From Sphaerochaeta halotolerans (GTDB taxonomy: Bacteria; Spirochaetota; Spirochaetia; Sphaerochaetales; Sphaerochaetaceae), in contig NZ_QUWK01000006.1 of assembly GCF_003429665.1 (NCBI RefSeq), positions 144,966 to 208,965 of the forward strand: a DNA stretch of 64,000 nt. The letters are read 5' to 3'. The translations under genes were made by a program, and so were the position numbers. This document shows, piece after piece, positions 12,233-21,008 of this stretch. Numbering within the stretch: the first letter of the stretch is position 1; every line of letters starts with the position of its first letter. A model generated the notes under the pieces. The model saw only the letters and a list, made by a program, of their open reading frames with translations. It was not told where the DNA came from and did not search any database.

Positions 12233-12881
12233 GAAACAATGCCTCCTTGATGGCAGAGTCAACTTTTTCCTTTCCCCATAGAATATTGCGAGTAAGGATA
12301 GCAGAAGCCCTTTCGTAATCATTCTGGTGCAATGCTTCCAGCAACGCAAGATGGTCGGTACATGTTTGTTTCAACCGTGCTTGGTCAGTGATATCACTGA
12401 GTCGGACAAAGTGGATTCTCAGATCGATTTCATGAAGGAATTGTTTGATCACCTGATTCCCGGCTGCATCCGCCAAGGCTGCATGGAAATGCTCATCTGC
12501 TTGCACCGACTGTTCTGCCCCTGCTCGCAAATCAGAGAGTAACACCTCCCATTCGTTCTTTAATGTATGATATATGGTCTCATCCAAACCTTTTTCGCAA
12601 ATGTCCTTGACCACGGCGAGCTCCAATACCACCCGAGTATCATATAGTTCATTGATTTCCTGGATATCAATTCTCCGTACCGAATATCCCTTGTGTTGTT
12701 CCTTTAGTACAAGTTTCTCAGAGACCAAGGCGTTTAACGCCTCGCGCACCGGAGATCTGCTTACATTGAATTCAGAGCAGATCATCTCTTCTGTCAGTCT
12801 GTAGCCAGGAGGATACGACCAGTTTATAATTCGCGTAGAAATGGTGTTGTAGATAATAGAACTGCGAGCATCGCTACTCAT
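12213..12881 (-). CDS. GntR-family regulator, FCD (FadR) subfamily
   Basis: 222 residues: N-terminal winged helix (YPPGYRLTEEMICSEF, NVSRSPVREALNALVSEKLV, about 25-65) and an all-helical FCD ligand domain with the metal-binding pattern (D/N and His in DEHFHAALADAAGN, later TDHLALLEAL). FCD regulators usually repress a catabolic operon and release DNA on binding an acid intermediate. The ATG at 12881 sits six bases after GGGGGAGG, whereas the upstream ATG at 12887 touches it, so 12881 is preferred. Its gene lies in the middle of the operon it probably controls; a candidate operator lies in the operon promoter at 19290-19297. Confidence 0.9.
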   Translation of the reverse strand: MSSDARSSIIYNTISTRIINWSYPPGYRLTEEMICSEFNVSRSPVREALNALVSEKLVLKEQHKGYSVRRIDIQEINELYDTRVVLELAVVKDICEKGLDETIYHTLKNEWEVLLSDLRAGAEQSVQADEHFHAALADAAGNQVIKQFLHEIDLRIHFVRLSDITDQARLKQTCTDHLALLEALHQNDYERASAILTRNILWGKEKVDSAIKEALFHAHQMA

Positions 12882-12901
12882 TCGCATCCTCCCCCATTCG
12901 A

Positions 12902-13291
12902 TTACTCAGCCTCTTTAAACACAAAGACGTTCACCGGTTTCCCCGGTCTCTCATCCGATGAAACTACTGTGGCAACCAGAGGCATTCCCGTTACCGGGTT
13001 GTCTGTCTCCAGACGCCCCGATGCACGCAGCCCGTTGTCGAACTGAACGATGCCAAACAGTAAATATTTTTTGTTGTATCCCTCCGGTAAGTTCCACAAC
13101 CGGGTCCAGGTCAACAATGTGCAGGGACCTTTCAAGGCAAAGGTTTCCCAATGCGCGTCACTCACGGGATCTCTCCTGGAATGACATTTCCCACAAATCA
13201 TCGGCGCTGGATAATACAGCGTACCACATTTCTCACATTTATAGGCCATGATTTCCGGTTCCTTGAAATCGTACATGCTGAAATCAATCAT
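12902..13291 (-). CDS. DUF35 zinc-ribbon/OB-fold acyl-CoA-binding protein
   Basis: 129 residues. N-terminal rubredoxin-like zinc ribbon YKCEKCGTLYYPAPMICGKC (two CxxC pairs, residues ~17-37) followed by an OB fold (LLTWTRLWNLPEGY, FGIVQFDNGLRASGR). DUF35 proteins partner thiolase-like enzymes, as in archaeal HMG-CoA synthase complexes and the bacterial PhlACB C-acyltransferase, where the OB domain helps move the acyl/CoA group. The thiolase-like partner is the preceding gene, 12 bp upstream. Start at 13291 follows AGGGAGGTGA; a TTG one codon earlier is possible. Confidence 0.88.
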   Translation of the reverse strand: MIDFSMYDFKEPEIMAYKCEKCGTLYYPAPMICGKCHSRRDPVSDAHWETFALKGPCTLLTWTRLWNLPEGYNKKYLLFGIVQFDNGLRASGRLETDNPVTGMPLVATVVSSDERPGKPVNVFVFKEAE

Positions 13292-13303
13292 CAAGTCACC
13301 TCC

Positions 13304-14500
13304 CTACTCTTTCGCAAATATCATTGCCACGACATTATTGCCAAACCCACCGAAGTTGACCGCCATACCATACTTTGGGTCACGAACCTGTCTGCCTTCT
13401 TCCGCTTCTCCTCGTAGTTGCCGAACCAATTCAACTGCCTGGGAGACTCCTGTCGCCCCAACCGGATGACCTTTCGATTTCAGCCCACCGGACGTATTGA
13501 TCGGCAATCGTCCATCAATTTCGGTTTCCCCCTTGCGAACGGCAAGAAAACTCTTTCCCCGCTCAAAGAAACCTACTTCCTCACTGATAGCCAATTCGAG
13601 GATGGAGAACGCATCGTGCAATTCAGCAAATGAGATGTCCTTAGGAGTGAGCCCTGCCATTGCATAGGCCTTTTCCCCGGCAATACGTACAGCATCGAGC
13701 TTAAGTGGATCTTTTCGGTTGTGGACGCAATGGGTGTCGGTCGCGCTTGCAATACCTGCTATCCGAATTGGTTTCTTGGAAAAGAGTTTTGCCTTGGGAG
13801 AATCCATATTCACCAACAGGAGCGCAGCTGCACCATCACTTACCGGACAGGTGGAATACATACGCAACGGTTCGGCAACATACGTATTCACCACATTGGC
13901 TTCCGGCCCATCTGCAATAGCCTCGATGGTACACTCTGCCTGGATATGTGCATACTTGTTCTTTGCCCCGTTGGCATGGTTCTTCACTGCCAGCAGTGCA
14001 AGGTCTCTCTCTGTCAAACCGTATTTTTCCATATACATACGGGTGAACATCCCCCCAAATCCAGGGAGCGTGAGGCCCATGTCATACTCGGCTTGAGGAT
14101 GAAGCATGGTCGCAACATACTCGGTACCTGTCCAGCCGGTTACCTTGCGCATGACCTCTCCTGCAATGACCAGTACAATATCTGCCATTCCTGAGGCTAC
14201 AGCCATGTATCCAATCTTTATTGCACTTGCCCCGGAAGCAGGGCCATTTTCCACCAATTCGGCAGGAACAGGCTCCATATCCATCTTGCTGATTACCGAT
14301 GATGCCACTGCACTTTGGTGGCAGAACAACCCGGAAGCCATATTCCCGACAATCACCTGGTCGATTTCCTTCCGCTTCTCGAGAAATCCGGCATCTTCCA
14401 AAGCATCTGTGGCGGCATACGCCATGATGTCGCCAAGATCAAATTCTGAAAGATTTCCAAATTTCGTGTGACCAATACCTACAACACCTACTTTGGCCAT
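13304..14500 (-). CDS. Thiolase-superfamily protein lacking the nucleophilic cysteine
   Basis: 398 residues with the thiolase fold of the archaeal/SCP-x-like group: GVVGIGHTKFG at the N-terminus, the duplicated-fold core, ELHDAFS with the conserved His region, and LPINTSGGLKSKGHPVGATG near the C-terminus. The position that should hold the acyl-accepting Cys (C-x-S-G) reads P87-A-S-G in ENGPASGASA, encoded CCT, so ordinary thiolysis through a Cys thioester looks impossible. A non-thioester acyl transfer, a structural role with the DUF35 partner, or chemistry by another residue are options. It is followed closely by the DUF35 gene, as in PhlC-PhlB pairs. Start ATG is preceded by AAGAGGTAAACC. 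Confidence 0.88.
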   Translation of the reverse strand: MAKVGVVGIGHTKFGNLSEFDLGDIMAYAATDALEDAGFLEKRKEIDQVIVGNMASGLFCHQSAVASSVISKMDMEPVPAELVENGPASGASAIKIGYMAVASGMADIVLVIAGEVMRKVTGWTGTEYVATMLHPQAEYDMGLTLPGFGGMFTRMYMEKYGLTERDLALLAVKNHANGAKNKYAHIQAECTIEAIADGPEANVVNTYVAEPLRMYSTCPVSDGAAALLLVNMDSPKAKLFSKKPIRIAGIASATDTHCVHNRKDPLKLDAVRIAGEKAYAMAGLTPKDISFAELHDAFSILELAISEEVGFFERGKSFLAVRKGETEIDGRLPINTSGGLKSKGHPVGATGVSQAVELVRQLRGEAEEGRQVRDPKYGMAVNFGGFGNNVVAMIFAKE

Positions 14501-14503
14501 GGT

Positions 14504-15190
14504 TTACCTCTTGAATCCCGGAATCTGCGGATACTCGCTTGGCATAATGAGTTTTGCTGATGTTTTGAGATCCGCATCTAGAACCGGTCTGGTTCCCGTG
14601 CATTTCACATCACGTACTGCTTCCCATAAAGGGCGTGTAAGGACATAAGTGGGGACTCCACCCAGCTCATGCCTTACTTCTGGGAATTGGGATGATCTGT
14701 CTTCCAGTTCATATTCGATCATCCAACGCTTGAATCCATTGGGACTCTCCGCAACAATATACACCTCCTCCTCCCCAAGGATGTCAAGGTGATGTTCCAT
14801 TTTTGCTGCGAACAATTGAGCTCCAACCCTAAGCCCGCGTTTGATGGTCATCGTATGCAAGCTCATGCCTAATTTGGGCGTGACATGCCTACTGGTTACA
14901 ATTCCTGCAATCACCCCATTGATTGTACCCACGAGTACAAACTCATTTGCCACCCGGTATCGAAACCAACCCAGAATCTCTGAATACATACGCGCTGCAA
15001 CAATGTCATAGAAGTCTGCAGGAACGCCCAAAAGAGGATAAATCGTGCCAAGCAGGGCTCCTGCTTCCTCACGTTTTGCTTCGCGCACCACCATTTTTTC
15101 GCCAGAGGCCAATGTAATCACTTTGGGTGGATACGGCTTCAAGGGAATCTCAGGGGGCCTGAGTTTTTGTTCCATAGCATCCATAGCCAT
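14504..15190 (-). CDS. GNAT-like acyltransferase domain protein, function unknown
   Basis: 228 residues. I do not recognise a named family. The pattern resembles a GNAT fold: VVREAKREEAGALL (beta1-alpha1), FVLVGTINGVIAGIVTSR (beta2-beta3), and RGLRVGAQLFAAKME, which may be a pyrophosphate-binding motif A, then VYIVAESPNGFKRWMIEYE and a final TYVLTRPLW strand. The N-terminal 25 residues are proline-rich (PPEIPLKPYPPKV). The ATG at 15190 follows AAGGAG; the frame extends five codons upstream to a TTG. Being 4 bp from the thiolase gene, it is probably part of the same acyl-group chemistry. Confidence 0.6.
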   Translation of the reverse strand: MAMDAMEQKLRPPEIPLKPYPPKVITLASGEKMVVREAKREEAGALLGTIYPLLGVPADFYDIVAARMYSEILGWFRYRVANEFVLVGTINGVIAGIVTSRHVTPKLGMSLHTMTIKRGLRVGAQLFAAKMEHHLDILGEEEVYIVAESPNGFKRWMIEYELEDRSSQFPEVRHELGGVPTYVLTRPLWEAVRDVKCTGTRPVLDADLKTSAKLIMPSEYPQIPGFKR

Positions 15191-15222
15191 ATTTTGCTCC
15201 TTCAAATACCCTGTTGGTATTC

Positions 15223-16092
15223 CTACCTACGGGCTTCCTCGTGTAACCATGCATTTCTTGCACCGGCTATATCACCAAACCTGGTCAACTCGGCTTTCGC
15301 TTTTTTCGCCATGAGTTGCTCATACCTGTCGTCATCCACATGGGCCACAATCCTGGCAATGGAGGACTCTCCATCGACAAATCTCCAAGGATAACAGCCG
15401 ATGACCGCCCTTTGGTTCAACAAGAGGTCAATATCACCTCCAACACATTCGGCATGGATGATACCATGGTCAAACATCTCGATATGCATCAGTTGATATT
15501 TGTCGTCTGAGAAAACCTCTTCCAGTTTCTTCCCATATTTCTTTTGGAAGTGGGCATCACATTCCTTGGCTTGCCTCGGCATCCAATCACGAATCTTTGT
15601 ATTCATAGGATGGTCTGCACTGCCACAATCGACACCAATCCAACGAAGCTTCTTCTTTTTTGCCCATTCTGCGAACTCCCTGTCCGGTCCAGGGTGTTGA
15701 ATCATATATTTGACTTCATTGCCGGTCGGCTGGTCCCAGCCATAATGATGGAAACCGGTATGGATGAGCAAAATATCTCCCTCTCGAACTTCAACACGAT
15801 CCTCCACCATCTTGGAGGTATAGATGTCGTAGTCCGAGCAAACATCTGACAAATCAACGATAGCACCCTCGTGCACAAGGAAATCCATATCCAGTTGAGC
15901 AATATCTTTTCCTGGGGTATAGAAGTGAATTTCACCATCCAGATGTGTACCGACATGGTTCGAGTGTGTCACTACCTGTCCATTGGCACCGTTGGGTGCA
16001 AGACGTTTGAAATATTGCACCTGCAATGGGATGTAGGTGGGCCATGGTGGTGTTCCAATTCCCAAAGGAATAGTCAAATCAATTACTTTCAT
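15223..16092 (-). CDS. Metal-dependent cyclase-family hydrolase (kynurenine formamidase/isatin hydrolase-like)
   Basis: 289 residues of the cyclase superfamily (PF04199 type). The metal-binding motif HxGTHxD is present as HSNHVGTHLDGEIHF (about residues 44-58), followed by VDLSDV, GDILLIHTGFHHYG and WIGVDCGSADHPMNT, all family-typical. Members hydrolyse amide or lactam bonds (kynurenine formamidase, isatin hydrolase, ring-opening of cyclic amides) with Mn or Zn. In this operon a ring-opening step after molybdenum-hydroxylase oxidation is the natural role. Start ATG follows GGAGGAAACAA. It lies 54 bp after the fdrA fusion gene and 32 bp before the GNAT-like gene. Confidence 0.88.
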   Translation of the reverse strand: MKVIDLTIPLGIGTPPWPTYIPLQVQYFKRLAPNGANGQVVTHSNHVGTHLDGEIHFYTPGKDIAQLDMDFLVHEGAIVDLSDVCSDYDIYTSKMVEDRVEVREGDILLIHTGFHHYGWDQPTGNEVKYMIQHPGPDREFAEWAKKKKLRWIGVDCGSADHPMNTKIRDWMPRQAKECDAHFQKKYGKKLEEVFSDDKYQLMHIEMFDHGIIHAECVGGDIDLLLNQRAVIGCYPWRFVDGESSIARIVAHVDDDRYEQLMAKKAKAELTRFGDIAGARNAWLHEEARR

Positions 16093-16146
16093 TTGTTTCC
16101 TCCTATGTAATTTCCATGGAAAGACAATCCACGGGCAGTAAGAACA

Positions 16147-19100
16147 TCATGAAAATGCTTCAGCACAGGCCAATAACGCATCGCGGAAACAGTTCTCCGG
16201 GGGTTTTACCAAACCTGCACCAACCATACCAACGCCAGGTTTCTTGTGGGCAATGCCAGTATTGATGACAGGAAGCACCCCACTCTCAACAACCAGGCGG
16301 ACATCAATACCGGTGGGGGTTCCTCTGAAGTCCAAAGCAGGAATCTTGTAATGGCTGTGTTCAGCCAGTGTTATTCCGTACATCCGCTTTGTGAAGGCTA
16401 TCGCATCAGCTGGGGTTCCTCCGACGAATTTAACTATTGCAGGAGCAGCAGCCATGGCAAATCCACCGATTCCAGAGGTCTCTGTTATGACCGAATCGCC
16501 AATATCGGGAGCACTGTCCTCAGCGGAAAATCCGGGAAGATACAACCCATCCACCATCCCCGCAGGACCGGTAAACCAACGGCCTGGCAATCCAGAGATT
16601 TGGATACCAAATTCAGTACCATTGCGAGCCATGGCAGTTATCATCGTACTTCCAGGAATACCCACAGCTGGATCAAGTGCACTTTTTGCAGCGGGCATCG
16701 ACAAGTTTAGGAAGAAATGGTCATTGCCATGCATAAAAGTGAGTATTCTTGCTATGGCTTCAGGATCTTCATCCAGTAGCACGAGATCAGAGGCAAGTTC
16801 TCGAATCATCAGTGATGTCCCAGCCCTGTTCCTATTATGGCATTCATCCCCCATCTGTAATGCTTGTACAATGATTCCACGCAAATCAATTGCCCCATGT
16901 CTCTGTATTGCTTTGTGCAAAATAGGGGCCAACTCACTTGCCATCCAATGCAAACGACTAAGGACCTCCTCGGAAAATGCCCCATAGCGCAACACTTTTC
17001 CCAGTCCTTCATTCAGGGTAGCAAATGCGTAGTTTCCAAATATTTCATTCTTGATGATCCAGACCGGCATACTTGCAGTCATGATACCAGCCATGGGCCC
17101 AACACAGGCATGATGGTGGCATGGCTCAAATTGTATCTTCCCGGAAGCTGCAAGCTGTTCTGCCTCCTCTGGATTGTGAGCCTTGCCCTCATACATAAGT
17201 GCACCGATGACAGCTCCACGCATAGGACCACACATACGGCTCCAGCTAACAGGAGGCCCCGCATGCAACACCAGATTATCATGCATGCCGGGAACTACAT
17301 CCCGAGCAATACCAATCCCCTCAAGCATGGGTTTCCCCTGCATGAGACGTTCCACAGCCTTTCGATTTGCTTCTTCAACATCGATTGTGGTCATTCCAGA
17401 GAGCATTTCCAGTGCTCTGATGGCTTGTACATCCCCACCAGCAGGTGGTCTCCAATCGAGATGGACTGAGTTCTCCAAATTCTGGGAGAACGCCTCCAGT
17501 CCAAGATTTACAGCAATCGGACCGTCTTCAAACAATGCAAGGATCTTCTCGGTATCAGGGATGGTGGGTGAAGACAAGGGGTGAGTATTCGATGGTATAG
17601 GTTGCACATCCCTGGGGTTCAATTTCTGACTCTCCGGCAGTTCAAAACCCTGTTTCTTTGCAAGCATGCGAAGCGCCAACATGGCAGCCTGATAGTTTGA
17701 AGGCATGACAATGATGCCCGCCTCCTCGAGAATGGCTCTTTGCCTCTCGTAGTGCTGCGGGTCTTTTTCTGTTCCGGTAACCGAAGCAATGACAGAGAGA
17801 TACCCACCCCGTTTCTTGGCTTCTTCCTTGGCACGAACCAGCGAGGAGACCATTGCTCCAGCCGGATTGTCATGTGAACCATAGCCAAGGACACAATCCA
17901 CCAATACAACTGCGATACTCCCATCGGAAATTTCAGCTTCTATACGTTCTGTTCTAGTACTTGGATCAATCATGGGATGAGGGCGACCAACGGTAAAAAC
18001 ATCATCCCCCAGATCAATGATTGTGTGTTGTACCGAGATATGGGGGTCAGGTGGGATGAAGTTCGGATCCGTCTGGTTGTTCGACCAGATACCTCCCATC
18101 GGCCCATGCAAAGCTAACCAGGTTTCATCTGCCAGAGTACCTCCTGTGTAGTATCCTCTGAGAAACTGCTGATCAGGACGCATCCCCTTCAATTCCCGTT
18201 CCACGATTGCATCGATACTTTTATGATCCAAATCAAAAGGCCAGGCATCATGATACTCCTTTGGTGCTACAGGACTTCCAGCCAATGTACTTGCCAGCCT
18301 TGCAGTCTCCTCCAGATTGTGTGCCCACCTGATACGCTCAGGAAGCATGAATTCTGCCTCGTCAGATCCTATGAAATGAACCACTGCTGGTTTCCCACTC
18401 TCATGCAATGCCATGATTACATCATCGATGACTTCCTTTGCTGGGGGCTTTGAAATGACCACAATTACGCTTGTTTCCTTGTCTTTCCCCAGAGCAGCTA
18501 TCCCCATTCGCATGGTCAGGCCAGCGACGGATGGGTTTTTCAAATCACGTCCCCCTGTACCAATGGCGTGGCTTACCCCTGACCCGTACCGATCGAGCAA
18601 GCTCGAGACTTCCTGCAATCCTGTACCTGATGCGGCAACAATGCCAACAGGTCCCTGCGCAACCACATTGGCAAAACAGAGCGGTTTGCCGGCAATTATC
18701 GCGGTACCGCAATCCGGTCCCATAAGGAGGAGCCCTTTTTCCCATGCCATTTTCTTAAGGGCAATTTCATCTTCTAGTGAAACGTTGTCGGAGAACAACA
18801 TGACATGGAGGTTGTTTTTCAGTGCTTTTCTCGCTTCATATGCCGCATATTGGCCAGGCAGTGAAATGATGGCAATATTACGGTCGGGATACTGCTGGCA
18901 TGCCGCTTGTATGGTTTTGGGTTGTTCAACGGTTTTGTCTGCTGCATCCGGAGCTGCTTTCCTTTCCAGAAGTGAAAAAGCATAAGACTCCATTGCATCA
19001 AGATCATCCTCATCTGTGCAATCCAAAGCTATCAGGAGGTCCATCGGCGTTGCACTGGAGAGTTCCTTTTCTGAAAACCCCTGATCGATGAGGAGCTCTA

Positions 19101-19227
19101 CATTCACGGCAGTACCCATGGCAACTGTCGCTGTTTCTATTTCGGGTCTTTCCTGTAATTCTTTGCTCATGAGCATGAGGAATACAGAGTCGACATACAC
19201 ATCTTTTCGTATAACCACCCTTTTCAT
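16147..19227 (-). CDS. fdrA: FdrA-DUF1116 fusion (AllF-AllG type carbamoyltransferase subunits in one chain)
   Basis: 1026 residues. The first ~520 residues match FdrA, a relative of succinyl-CoA synthetase alpha with CoA-binding and ligase-like domains (VGIVAASGTGLQEVSSLL, the nucleotide loop GTGGRDL, LLMGPDCGTAI, VLVDCVLGYGSHDNPAGAM). After a Pro-rich linker (about 525-560) the rest matches DUF1116/YlbE (DWRPPAGGD, HAGPPVSWSRMCGPMRGAV, GNDHFFLNLSMPAAK). In E. coli these are separate genes fdrA and ylbE (allF, allG) that act with allH in oxamate carbamoyl transfer. Here they are fused and the AllH-like protein is separate, 4 kb downstream. First gene of the operon; ATG 9 bp after GGAGG. The natural substrate is inferred. 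Confidence 0.9.
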   Translation of the reverse strand: MKRVVIRKDVYVDSVFLMLMSKELQERPEIETATVAMGTAVNVELLIDQGFSEKELSSATPMDLLIALDCTDEDDLDAMESYAFSLLERKAAPDAADKTVEQPKTIQAACQQYPDRNIAIISLPGQYAAYEARKALKNNLHVMLFSDNVSLEDEIALKKMAWEKGLLLMGPDCGTAIIAGKPLCFANVVAQGPVGIVAASGTGLQEVSSLLDRYGSGVSHAIGTGGRDLKNPSVAGLTMRMGIAALGKDKETSVIVVISKPPAKEVIDDVIMALHESGKPAVVHFIGSDEAEFMLPERIRWAHNLEETARLASTLAGSPVAPKEYHDAWPFDLDHKSIDAIVERELKGMRPDQQFLRGYYTGGTLADETWLALHGPMGGIWSNNQTDPNFIPPDPHISVQHTIIDLGDDVFTVGRPHPMIDPSTRTERIEAEISDGSIAVVLVDCVLGYGSHDNPAGAMVSSLVRAKEEAKKRGGYLSVIASVTGTEKDPQHYERQRAILEEAGIIVMPSNYQAAMLALRMLAKKQGFELPESQKLNPRDVQPIPSNTHPLSSPTIPDTEKILALFEDGPIAVNLGLEAFSQNLENSVHLDWRPPAGGDVQAIRALEMLSGMTTIDVEEANRKAVERLMQGKPMLEGIGIARDVVPGMHDNLVLHAGPPVSWSRMCGPMRGAVIGALMYEGKAHNPEEAEQLAASGKIQFEPCHHHACVGPMAGIMTASMPVWIIKNEIFGNYAFATLNEGLGKVLRYGAFSEEVLSRLHWMASELAPILHKAIQRHGAIDLRGIIVQALQMGDECHNRNRAGTSLMIRELASDLVLLDEDPEAIARILTFMHGNDHFFLNLSMPAAKSALDPAVGIPGSTMITAMARNGTEFGIQISGLPGRWFTGPAGMVDGLYLPGFSAEDSAPDIGDSVITETSGIGGFAMAAAPAIVKFVGGTPADAIAFTKRMYGITLAEHSHYKIPALDFRGTPTGIDVRLVVESGVLPVINTGIAHKKPGVGMVGAGLVKPPENCFRDALLACAEAFS

Positions 19228-19275
19228 ATTGGATTGCCTCCGAATGAATGTTCTGTCCTTTTTTCTACAGTCATA

Positions 19276-19303
19276 ATTATATACAACATTGTATACATGT
19301 CAA
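19276..19303 (-). promoter_or_regulatory. Promoter of the 13-kb N-heterocycle operon
   Basis: Minus-strand consensus elements: -35 TTGACA (19298-19303), 16-nt spacer, -10 TATAAT (19276-19281). The predicted transcription start near 19269 gives a leader of about 42 nt before the fdrA ATG. No other comparable promoter is visible within the operon. Confidence 0.8.
19290..19297. promoter_or_regulatory. Candidate GntR/FCD operator inside the promoter spacer
   Basis: Perfect palindrome TGTATACA abutting the -35 within the -35/-10 spacer, inside ATGTATACAAT; a repressor bound here would block RNA polymerase. The GT...AC half-site layout is common for GntR/FCD proteins, and the operon encodes one. 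Confidence 0.5.
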
Positions 19304-19509
19304 TGAATATATGTATCCACAATGAATTATTTTTATACTTACCTGACTTTTTCTCTCTAGGATACCTTTGCTTTCCTGAAGGATCTTAGCCATTCTTCTT
19401 GGAGGAAAAAACAGGCCTCCAAGGAAGTTTCCATCGATACAACTTGCTTTAAATTTCGTACCTAACGGAGGATTAATGCACCATATTTATATATGTTTTT
19501 GTCGTTTAC
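19304..19509. other. Divergent intergenic region with an inverted repeat
   Basis: Between the fdrA-operon promoter and the kamA promoter. The only structure seen is a hairpin with 8-bp arms CTTGGAGG / CCTCCAAG (19398-19423), without a T-run on either side. No convincing ORF and no riboswitch I recognise. Confidence 0.4.
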
Positions 19510-19538
19510 TTGCAGTAATGTTAAAACCATGTTATAAT
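19510..19538 (+). promoter_or_regulatory. kamA-ablB promoter
   Basis: -35 TTGCAG (19510-19515), 17-nt spacer, -10 TATAAT (19533-19538). This leaves a leader of about 120 nt containing small hairpins such as CACAG-acctt-CTGTG near 19603. Confidence 0.65.
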
Positions 19539-19667
19539 ATGTTTATTCAGAAAAAAGAATAATTGCCTATTGATTGAAGCAATCATTCGACCACAGACCT
19601 TCTGTGTGCCAAGGGGATTCTTTGCCTTTGGAGATACCACCGGAAGAAAACCGTACAGGAAAAACCC

Positions 19668-21008
19668 ATGCAATTTACAGATTCAGAACAGCAGATAGTA
19701 GACCGTTTCGATACAGATGTCAGCAGAGAACGCTGGCGCGACTGGAAGTGGCAGCTGAAGCATTGCATCAAGGACGTTGCAACGTTTGAGAAACTGCTTG
19801 ACTACACGTTCCCTGAAGCGAAACGGAAGGACATTGAGGCAACCATTGCCAAATTCCCAATGGCCATCACACCCTACTACCTCTCACTCATTGACACTGA
19901 TAATGTAGAAAATGATCCCATTTTCAAGCAGTCGTTCCCAGATGTACGGGAATTGAATATTGCTGAGTACGATATGGAAGATCCCTTGCATGAGGATGCA
20001 GACAGCCCTGTAACTGGCATCACCCACCGCTATCCGGACCGTGTGCTCTTCTTGATCAGCAACACGTGTGCAATGTATTGCCGTCACTGTACCAGGAAGC
20101 GCAAGGTCGGGGATGTGGACAATATTCCTAACCGTGAACAGATCAAGGCAGGCCTTGATTATATCAGGGACACCCCGCAGGTTCGCGATGTCCTGCTCAG
20201 TGGTGGAGATCCCTTCATGCTCCCAGACGCATATCTCGAATGGATTCTCTCAGAGCTGAGGGCAATACCCCATGTGGAAATCATTAGGATCGGAACAAGA
20301 ATTCCTGTGGTACTCCCCTACCGGGTGGACGAGAAACTGGTGAATATGCTGAAGAAGTATCATCCACTGTGGATCAACACCCAGTTCAACCACCCTCGCG
20401 AGCTTACCAAATCCTCGCGCAAGGCAGTGGAAATGCTCGCTGACGCAGGAATCCCCATGGGCAACCAATCCGTCCTGCTCAATGATGTGAATGACTGTCC
20501 CCGTATCATGAAGAAACTTGTTCAGAAACTGACCTATAGCAGAGTACGTCCCTACTACCTCTACCAGTGTGACCTCTCCGAAGGGCTCACCCACTTCAGG
20601 ACCTCAGTTGGCAAGGGTATAGAGATCATGGAAAGCCTTAGAGGCCATACCAGTGGCTTCTGTGTTCCCACCTATGTGATAGATGCCCCAGGCGGCGGTG
20701 GAAAGATTCCCATCATGCCCAACTATATTCTCTCCTGGTCCACAAACAAGGTGATTCTCCGCAACTTCGAGGGTGTTATCACCACCTACAGGGAACCGGA
20801 CAGCTACACATCCGTGATGTGCGATCGTAATTGTGAGAAATGCACACTTGAGTTGAAACTGAATGACTCTGATGAGTTCAAGGCTCATGGTATTGAGAAA
20901 CTTTTGGCTGACTATGACGATAGCTACTCCTTGACGCCAGAGGGTCATGTAAATATAAGCGAGGCGTATGCCGAGGCAAATGCAGCCAGGAGCGCTAAGC
21001 ATGGTTGA
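19668..21008 (+). CDS. kamA: Lysine 2,3-aminomutase
   Basis: 446-residue radical SAM, PLP-dependent enzyme converting L-lysine to L-beta-lysine. The [4Fe-4S]/SAM motif is C134-x3-C138-x2-C141 in [41 protein letters not shown] and the C-terminal PNYILSWS with the PLP-lysine region [16 protein letters not shown] are family blocks, as is the zinc-binding C-terminus (MCDRNCEKC). Length is close to the ~416-residue clostridial enzyme. It overlaps the beta-lysine acetyltransferase gene by 8 bp, so the pair makes N-epsilon-acetyl-beta-lysine, an osmolyte, rather than serving lysine fermentation. The start has only a weak AGGA upstream. Confidence 0.95.
   Translation: MQFTDSEQQIVDRFDTDVSRERWRDWKWQLKHCIKDVATFEKLLDYTFPEAKRKDIEATIAKFPMAITPYYLSLIDTDNVENDPIFKQSFPDVRELNIAEYDMEDPLHEDADSPVTGITHRYPDRVLFLISNTCAMYCRHCTRKRKVGDVDNIPNREQIKAGLDYIRDTPQVRDVLLSGGDPFMLPDAYLEWILSELRAIPHVEIIRIGTRIPVVLPYRVDEKLVNMLKKYHPLWINTQFNHPRELTKSSRKAVEMLADAGIPMGNQSVLLNDVNDCPRIMKKLVQKLTYSRVRPYYLYQCDLSEGLTHFRTSVGKGIEIMESLRGHTSGFCVPTYVIDAPGGGGKIPIMPNYILSWSTNKVILRNFEGVITTYREPDSYTSVMCDRNCEKCTLELKLNDSDEFKAHGIEKLLADYDDSYSLTPEGHVNISEAYAEANAARSAKHG

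Noticed and set aside
19539..19667. Possible riboswitch in the kamA leader
   Set aside because: Small hairpins are present but nothing matching the lysine riboswitch core or another class I know.
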